Origin: Salticus scenicus
Taxonomy: Eukaryota > Arthropoda > Arachnida > Araneae > Salticidae
NCBI GenBank assembly: GCA_963930645.1
Contig: OZ005651.1
Coordinates: 329,735,527-329,799,526, forward strand
Direction: 5' to 3'
Length of the DNA: 64,000 nucleotides
Position 1 is the stretch's first letter, and each line of letters opens with the position of its first letter. A model generated the notes under the pieces. That model was given only the letters and a program-made list of their open reading frames with translations, searched no databases and had not been told where the DNA came from. Made by a program: the position numbers and the translations under genes. Positions 58,061 through 64,000 of this stretch are shown here, piece by piece.

Positions 58061-59278
58061 CACTGAAGTGACAAAAGTCATGGGATAGCAATATGCAAAT
58101 ATACAGATGGCAGTAGCATCTCGTAGAACAGGTATAAATGCGCAGTGCTTTCGCAGGGCTTTCATTTGTGTTCAAGTTATTCATGTGAAGAGGTTTTGAC
58201 GTGATTATGACCGCACGACGGGAATTAACAAACTTTGAACGCGGAATGTTAGTTGGAGCTAGACGCATGGGTCATGCCATTTCGGATATCGTTAGGGAAT
58301 TCAACATTCCCAGGTCCACTGTGTCAAGAGTGTGCCGAGAGTATCGAATTTCAGGCATAACATCCAACCATGGACAGCGCAGTGGTCGACCGCCTGCACT
58401 TAACGACCGAGACCGGCGACGTCTGCGAAGAGTTGTAAATGCTAACAGACAAACAACACTGCGTCAAATAACCGCAGAAATCAATGTGGGACGTACGAGG
58501 GACGTGTCCGGTAGGACTGTGCGGCGAAATTTGTCTTCCTTGGGCTATGCCAGCAGAAGACCGACTCGAGTGCCTTTACTGACAGCACGACATCGCTTTC
58601 AGCGACTCTCGTGGGCACGTGAGCATATCGGTTGGTCCCTAGATGAATGGAAAACCGTGGCCTGGTCCGATGAGTCACGATTTCAGTTGGTAAGAGCTGA
58701 TGGTAGGGTTCGAGTGTGGCGCAGACCCGACGAAGCCATGGACCCAAATTGTCAACAAGGCACTGTTCAAGCTGGTGGTGGCAGCATAATGGTGTGGGCT
58801 GTTTTTACATGGCATGGACTTGGTCCTCTGGTGCGACTGAACCGAACATTGACTGGAAATGGTTATGTTCAACTACTTGGAGATCACTTGCAGCCATTCA
58901 TGGACTTCATGTACCCAAACAACGATGGGATTTTTATGGATGACAATGCACCATGTCACCGGGCCACAACTGTTCGCGATTGGCTTGAAGAACATTCTGG
59001 ACAATTCCAGCGAATGATCTGGCCACCTAGATCGCCCGACATGAATCCCATCGAGCATTTATGGGACATCATCGAGAGGTGTGTTCGTGCCCAAAATCCT
59101 GCACCATCAACACTTTCACAATTATGGACGTCTATAGAGACAGCATGGCTCAATATTCCTGCAGAAGACTTTCAACGACTTGTTGAGTCCATGCCACGTC
59201 GAGTTGCTGCACTTCGCCGGGCGAAAGGAGGACCGACACGATATTAAGAGGTATCCCATGACTTTTGTCACTTCAGTG
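58061..59278 (+). mobile_element. Intact Tc1/mariner transposon, 1218 bp
   Basis: Perfect 27-bp terminal inverted repeats begin CACTGAAGTGACAAAAGTC at 58061 and end at 59278, flanked by TA (58059-58060 and 59279-59280). It carries one uninterrupted transposase gene with a 146-bp leader and a 31-bp trailer. The size, single gene and TA duplication fit Tc1/mariner. The intact ends and reading frame suggest a young copy. Confidence 0.95.
58207..59247 (+). CDS. Tc1/mariner transposase, apparently intact
   Basis: A 346-residue protein from ATG 58207; an in-frame GTG six bases upstream is not a likely animal start. Residues about 9-48 form a helix-turn-helix (MGHAISDIVREFNIPRSTVS), GQRSGRPP at 57-64 is a GRPR-type linker, and a second helix-turn-helix spans about 65-112. 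The catalytic triad reads D155 (AWSDESRF), D246 (FMDDNAPCH) and E283 (NPIEHLWD), with 36 residues between D246 and E283. That differs from the classic DD34E spacing and matches the DD36E group reported in animals. It should bind the 27-bp inverted ends and cut and paste the element at TA sites in the nucleus. No stops or frameshifts are seen. Confidence 0.93.
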   Translation: MTARRELTNFERGMLVGARRMGHAISDIVREFNIPRSTVSRVCREYRISGITSNHGQRSGRPPALNDRDRRRLRRVVNANRQTTLRQITAEINVGRTRDVSGRTVRRNLSSLGYASRRPTRVPLLTARHRFQRLSWAREHIGWSLDEWKTVAWSDESRFQLVRADGRVRVWRRPDEAMDPNCQQGTVQAGGGSIMVWAVFTWHGLGPLVRLNRTLTGNGYVQLLGDHLQPFMDFMYPNNDGIFMDDNAPCHRATTVRDWLEEHSGQFQRMIWPPRSPDMNPIEHLWDIIERCVRAQNPAPSTLSQLWTSIETAWLNIPAEDFQRLVESMPRRVAALRRAKGGPTRY

Positions 59279-59344
59279 TATATATATACATTGACATTTA
59301 ATGAAAATTACCCGCAGAAAATAGGGCCAAAAATCTAGATTATT

Positions 59345-59600
59345 TCAGAAATTCTACCCTGATAAATTAAACGGTTCTAACTCCATTTTTTTTTTTTCCC
59401 TAAATAATTTTGTTACGTAAAAATACATCGTTTTATGACATTAGTAGGCTCTAAATTCTGGATTTAGAGCTTTGTAATGACACAAAAAGGTGTGTGTTTT
59501 AGACCAATTCAGAAATACCACAAAAAACATTTAGAAAAAAAAAAAAAAAAAAAAAAAACTGGAGTTAGGGTCTTTTAATTTGTCAAGGCAGAATTTTGAA
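59345..59600. mobile_element. Fold-back MITE with poly-A/T arms
   Basis: TTCAGAAATTCTACCC and ACGGTTCTAACTCCAT on the left mirror CTGGAGTTAGGGTC and AGGCAGAATTTTG on the right. The inner hairpin GCTCTAAAT-TCTGG-ATTTAGAGC lies near the centre. T-run and A-run tracts sit at the arm edges. Confidence 0.6.
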
Positions 59601-59604
59601 ATTT

Positions 59605-60107
59605 TCTCGTTGTTCTTTAAAATGCCGTGGCATTCTTCTACTTCTTATAGCCAGCGTTTCATATTTATGTATTTATGAGAAGTGGAATATTTTAAGGATT
59701 ATATATGTATTTTTTCCCCACTGAGTATAAAAGTGGGAGGGGAGAGTCAAGAGGTGCGAATAATTTACATATATATTTTTATGTAGCATGAAAGTGGGAG
59801 GGGAGGGGGGGGTCCATAATAATGCCCTGCGGCCATCATGATTCCATAAATGGAGTCTAAACATAACCCCTAAAATTTTCCATTTGTTCAGTATTGAGAA
59901 TTTTTAATAACGAACGTAACCCTCAGAATATTATTACTGCGACTAAAAAAAAAGTGGCACTTGTATCATTATAAGAAATTTTCGAAAGACATTTCAAAAG
60001 CCCAGTAAATGAAGTTTATATAAGCGCTCATTATTTTGTGGCAGGTCAGTAGATAAAGAATGCAAGCATCAAATACATTTAATAATTATTAATCACATAT
60101 TTCTGTA
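59605..60107. other. Unassigned noncoding DNA
   Basis: Two related phrases, AAAGTGGGAGGGGAG, occur at 59729 and 59791, suggesting a local duplication. Nothing else recognised. Confidence 0.45.
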
Positions 60108-60115
60108 ACTCAATT

Positions 60116-60318
60116 CAGTGGCGGCTCGTGAACCGAAAATAGGTGAAGAGCTCAAAAATAATATTTAAGTATTTTTAATACATAATTTTTATTAAGCATG
60201 GTCTTAACTAAAATTAACTAAAAATACTTATTTAAATGTAAATTTTTATTCTATAAATGAATACAGTGTAAAATACAGTGTGCCTCTTCACCTATTTTCG
60301 GTGCGCGATCCGCCACTG
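60116..60318. mobile_element. hAT-type MITE, 203 bp
   Basis: Left end CAGTGGCGGCTCGTG and right end ...CCGCCACTG are inverted. The 8-bp duplication ACTCAATT is perfect (60108-60115 and 60319-60326). The interior is a palindrome (GAAAATAGGTGAAG mirrors CTTCACCTATTTTC). No coding. Confidence 0.9.
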
Positions 60319-60478
60319 ACTCAATTGTAACTTTATGGCCAGATAAGTTGTAGATAATAAAAAAAAAAAAAAAAAAAAAAGTTATAACAGTACTTGCATG
60401 CGAAGTAATCCAACAACGACACCGGAACTCTTCGAAAAATAGGCATTATTCAAGCGGAAGTTTACTGTAATTTTATTG

Positions 60479-61720
60479 CCGAAACGTCAGTGGAGGCCCT
60501 CTGTTGAGACTCAAAACGGTTTTGGGCTGTGTCTGTCTGTCTGTTTGTCTGTCGCGCGATAGCGGCCGCAAAAATAGCGCTATTGACTTGAAATTTGGTA
60601 CACGTGTTCATGAGCCCCACGAAATCAGCTGTATAGTTTCTGGTATGTACTCCATTTGTAGTTCGTATACAGGGGCACGCCAAAGTTTTTCTTATCACTA
60701 CGGCCTATGGGAGGAATTTGTATGTATCACGATAGCGGCCGCAAAAATAGCGCTATTGACTTGAAATTTGGTACACGTTTTCATGAGCCCCACGAAATCA
60801 GCTGTATAGTTTTTGGTATGTACTCCATTTGTAGTTCGTATACAGGGACACGCCAAAGTTTTTCTTATCATTACGGCCTATGGGAGGAATTTGTATGTAT
60901 CACGATAGCGGCCACAAAAATCACGCTTTCGACTTGCAATTTGGTACACATGTTCATAAGCCCAACGGAATCAGCTGTATAGTTTTAGGTGTGTATTATA
61001 TTTGTAGTTCGTGTACAGGGACACGCCAAAGATTTTCTATCATTACGGCCTATGGGAAGAATCTGTATGTACCGCGATAGCCGCCGCAAAAATCAAGCTA
61101 TTGACTTCAATTTTTGCCGAAACGTCAGTGGAGGCCCTCTGTTGAGACTCAAAAGGATTTTGGGTTCCGTCGGTCTGTCCGTCTGTCTGTCTGTCTGTCG
61201 TGCGATAGCGGCCGTAAAAACCACGCTATTGACTTGAAACTTTGTACACATGTTCATGATCCCCACGAAATTAGCTGTATAGTTTTGGGTGTGCATTCCA
61301 TTTGTAGTTCGTGTACAGGGACACGCCAAAGTTTTTTTATCATTACGGCCTATGTGAAGAATTTATATGTACCGCGATAGCGGCCCCAAAAATAACGCTA
61401 TAGACTTGCAATTTGGTACACATATTCACGAGCCCAACGGAATTAGTTGTATAGTGTTAGGTGTGTATTCCCTTTGTTGTTCGTGTACAGGGACACGCCA
61501 AAATTTTTCTTATCCTTACGGCCTATGGGAAGAATTTGTATGTACCGCAATAGCGGCCGCAAAAATCCTTCGATTGACTTGCAAATTGACGCACACATTC
61601 CAGCTTTCCATATAAGTAGCTGTATAATTTTTATTGCTATATTTTTTATAAACTGTGTACAGGGACACGCCAAAATTCTTAACATTACGGCGTATGGGGT
61701 GAATTTCGTTTAAACGCATT
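60479..61720 (+). repeat. Tandem ~175-bp repeat, plus orientation, with 639-bp larger duplication
   Basis: CGATAGCGGCCG(C/T) and CAGGG(A/G)CACGCCAAA anchors recur; the second occurs at about 60665, 60843, 61015, 61315, 61489 and 61658, so steps are 178, 172, 300, 174 and 169 bp. The 300-bp step includes an extra head (GCCGAAACGTCAGTGG at 60479 and 61118, 639 bp apart) that carries (GTCT)n. A degenerate continuation reaches about 62025. This shares its core phrase and period with the family at 31490 and 39700 but is clearly diverged. Confidence 0.75.
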
Positions 61721-62287
61721 TTAATATCATTACTTTGCAATGAAGAAAATGAAACTAGAGTACGTGAGTAAGATGCTTAAACTTATGTTGCTTGAAGAAA
61801 AGATGTGCTCTTAAGCTTTCTAATTAATGTACAGGACCTTACAAAAGTGTTCTGACAATGTCACTTAGTCATTCAAACGATGTTAAATTTGGAACAATTA
61901 TTAATTTTAAACGCAAAATAAGCTGAACAGTTTTTACTGGTGTATACAATGTTTATGGTTCGTTTACAAAGACACACGAAAGAATTTCGTAACATTAGAG
62001 CCTATGGACGAATTTTTAATTTTAGCGCACACTTTAATGCGTTTATGCTGAATTGAACTTAATAAAGTTAACATACATTATAAAGATGCTTAAAATCATG
62101 TTTACTCTAAAAAAAGGTTATGTATAGACTAAATAATTTATGGGACCACAGAAAATAATTCCGAGTACGTACTGTAATCATCCAAATGATGTCAAATTAG
62201 TTTGAAAGATTAATGAGTTATAATTAATTAGATTTATTCTTATTATTGGCGTTTATAATGACTGTGGCTACTTTTCCGGGATGAATC
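61721..62287. other. Degenerate continuation of 175-bp repeat, then unassigned
   Basis: Near 61965-62020 a phrase resembling ACAAAGACACACGAAAG and GAGCCTATGGACG continues the preceding repeat. The rest is unassigned. Confidence 0.45.
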
Positions 62288-62369
62288 CCGGAAAAAATCG
62301 CACCGGAAGAAATCGCACTGGAAAAAATCGCACCCGGAAAAAATCGCATGCGGAAAAAATCGCACAGAA
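62288..62369. repeat. Minisatellite, GGAAAAAATCGCAC units
   Basis: Five units of 16-19 bp with consensus CCGGAAAAAATCGCAC, one spelled GGAAGAAATCGC. Likely slippage-derived. Confidence 0.85.
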
Positions 62370-62759
62370 AAACATTCATGTTTGCGTACACACATGCCTC
62401 TCTCCCCAAAAAGCAAAACTCATCTTAAGATTCATATGCGCCTTAGGCAATAAATTTTAAATTCTATTTAATCTTATAAACGAGGTTACAGAAAAAAAAG
62501 GGCGGGGGTATTATTAAATTGCATTCTCTGTTCTTCTGAATCCGGAAGAGTGGATAGATATGATAATTTAACAACTTTCTAGAAATAAAATTTAAGAAAA
62601 TAGTAAATGTTTGAATACCAATCAGAGATATGGGGATTCCGAAAAAAAAGTACAACGGAGGAAGGGCATTCTTCCAACTCGCGAATCGCAAAATAAAAAA
62701 TATCAAATAAGGAATTTAAAGAATAACTTTCAATTGATTTGGTGCAACATTCATTGGAA

Positions 62760-63160
62760 AAAAGGGGGGGGGGGACTAAGTGCAGGTTGAAAGAAAACAA
62801 TTGTTTTTTATATCATCTTCTTACCAATTTTAATGAAACATTTTATAATCACGTACAATTTATGAAAAATTACAGTAAGTGTCAGACATACTTGGGGGTG
62901 GGGGATTAAAGAGGGGGGAGCAGAGGAAAATAAGATGATGTTTTATATCACTATATTAACCGAATTTAATGATGTATTCTATAACAATCACTTACTTTTT
63001 ATGAAGATCACAATGAGTGTACTATACACCTGGGGGGGGGAGGCAAGGGGGGGGAATAGATGGAAATAAAATATATTCTTCTTTAAACTACCCCATTATC
63101 GATTTAAGAAAAAAAACTTTGTATAATCATGTACAATTTGTAAAAAAAAAAAAAAAAAAA
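62760..63160. repeat. G-rich ~130-bp tandem repeat
   Basis: Three units begin with a G-rich run (62764-62773, 62894-62906 and 63031-63052), then a body with ATCATCTTC/ATCACTATA-type, AATTTTAATGA or AATTTAATGATG, and ACAATTTATGAAAAATTAC-like phrases. Units differ at many positions. G-runs could form G-quadruplexes on the plus strand. Confidence 0.6.
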
Positions 63161-63192
63161 ATTGTATAAGACATATATATATATTATTTTTT

Positions 63193-63750
63193 GAAGTGAA
63201 AACTTCTTTAGGCGCGTTGAGCACTTTTGGGTGAACAAAAATCATGAAACTCGCGTCATCGTCAGCGAAAGTTTTCCATTTGAAGTGAAAACTTCTTTAG
63301 GCGCGTTGAGCACTTTTGGGTGAACGAAAATCATGAAACTCCCGTCATCGTCAGCGAAGGCTTTCCATGAGAATCGAAAGTGGAATTCGATATTTCAGCT
63401 GATTTACACGTATTGAGGTGTCCTGAATGGGTTTTCTTTTGTATTTCAGCTACTAATTAAAATAATTTCATAAGTAATACATCATTAGAAAGCTTTGTTG
63501 ATTTGGAATCGAACAGTAGATTAGAGAAATTTCTACCACCAGATGGCATTGTAATATTTAAAAATTTCAATATTTGAAATTCTAATTATGATTAAATTAT
63601 TTTTAATACACCATTCGAAAGGTATTTTTAAGTTCTTTTATATTATCGAAAGTGGAATTCGAGATTTTGCCTGATTTACACCTTTTGGGGTCTCCTGATT
63701 CGGTTCTCTTTTGTATCTTAGCTACTAATTAAAATAATTTCATAAGTAAT
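63193..63750. repeat. Two local duplications (89-bp and 272-bp units)
   Basis: GAAGTGAAAACTTCTTTAGG occurs at 63193 and 63282 (89 bp apart) with near-identical continuation to about 63370. CGAAAGTGGAATTCGA occurs at 63375 and 63647 (272 bp apart), followed in both copies by GATTTACAC and ACTAATTAAAATAATTTCAT. No coding. Confidence 0.7.
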
Positions 63751-64000
63751 CAATATTTTTACCTAATATAAGGATTAGTTCATTTAATTTGGGAGGCTAC
63801 AATTATTGTGCCGAATCATATAATACTGATCATAAACACTTTTTTACAAACCAAAAATAATTCGAAAATAATAATCTAATAGCTTGACGATACAATTCAC
63901 AAGTTACTTAGTTTTCACTTCTATCGTCAGTCCCCAAACACTGCTTTGATTTTTTTTTTTTTTTTTTTTTTTTGGGGGGGGGGGAGGGGAAGGAGGGGGG
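63751..64000. other. Unassigned AT-rich end of window
   Basis: Ends in a T-run (from about 63950) followed by G-runs to the window edge. No element was recognised. Confidence 0.5.

Noticed and set aside
58201..58206. Upstream in-frame GTG as start of the transposase
   Set aside because: GTG starts are not expected for a nuclear animal gene; ATG at 58207 gives a standard N-terminus.
62288..62369. CRISPR-like short repeats
   Set aside because: Units are contiguous with no unique spacers and the DNA is eukaryotic; a simple minisatellite explains it.

Overview
The window is a gene desert in an animal genome and is built almost entirely of transposable elements. No host protein gene with exons could be recognised, and no free-standing tRNA or rRNA gene was seen. 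The AT-rich base composition, dense homopolymers and dinucleotide repeats, TA-flanked Tc1/mariner elements, a BEL/Pao LTR retrotransposon, Penelope-like elements with a GIY-YIG domain, Helitron-type ends and tRNA-derived SINEs together suggest an arthropod. A chelicerate such as a spider is my best guess, but that is inference only.

Layout. 1-13 kb: degenerate tandem repeats, a repeat carrying a recurring GGGGCACAGTG motif, a TA-flanked fold-back element with a transposase remnant, a full-length SINE, and a Helitron-like repeat with 149-bp C-rich units. 13-17 kb: mostly unassigned, with a 213-bp hairpin MITE and one CpG-richer block that looks like a promoter (about 15.3-15.7 kb). 17-20 kb: a Helitron-like element whose body is a C-rich satellite with alternating A/B monomers in a higher-order repeat. 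20-30 kb: nested inserts, namely a decayed Tc1-like transposon holding a MITE, a 3.1-kb Helitron with two 5' ends, and a fold-back carrying the transposase DNA-binding region in both orientations. 30-42 kb: a putative giant Foldback/Galileo-like element of 10.9 kb, bounded by short inverted termini with a recurring TAAATGCGAC motif and arms of about 175-bp repeats, into which a full-length BEL/Pao retrotransposon has inserted. 45.3-47.7 kb: a nearly perfect 2.4-kb palindrome made of two head-to-head 5'-truncated Penelope-like copies, each ending in a hammerhead-ribozyme-like motif. 48-57 kb: SINEs of three families, hAT-type MITEs and decayed Tc1-like copies. 58-59.3 kb: an intact Tc1/mariner-type transposon, holding the only convincing complete protein-coding gene in the window. 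60-64 kb: tandem repeats, including 175-bp units and G-rich 130-bp units.

Functionally, only the transposase at 58207-59247 looks able to make an intact protein. The BEL and Penelope coding regions carry stops and frameshifts, and the MITEs, SINEs and fold-backs depend on enzymes supplied elsewhere. The most unusual items are the Penelope palindrome with its ribozyme-like ends, the giant fold-back, and the higher-order C-rich satellite.
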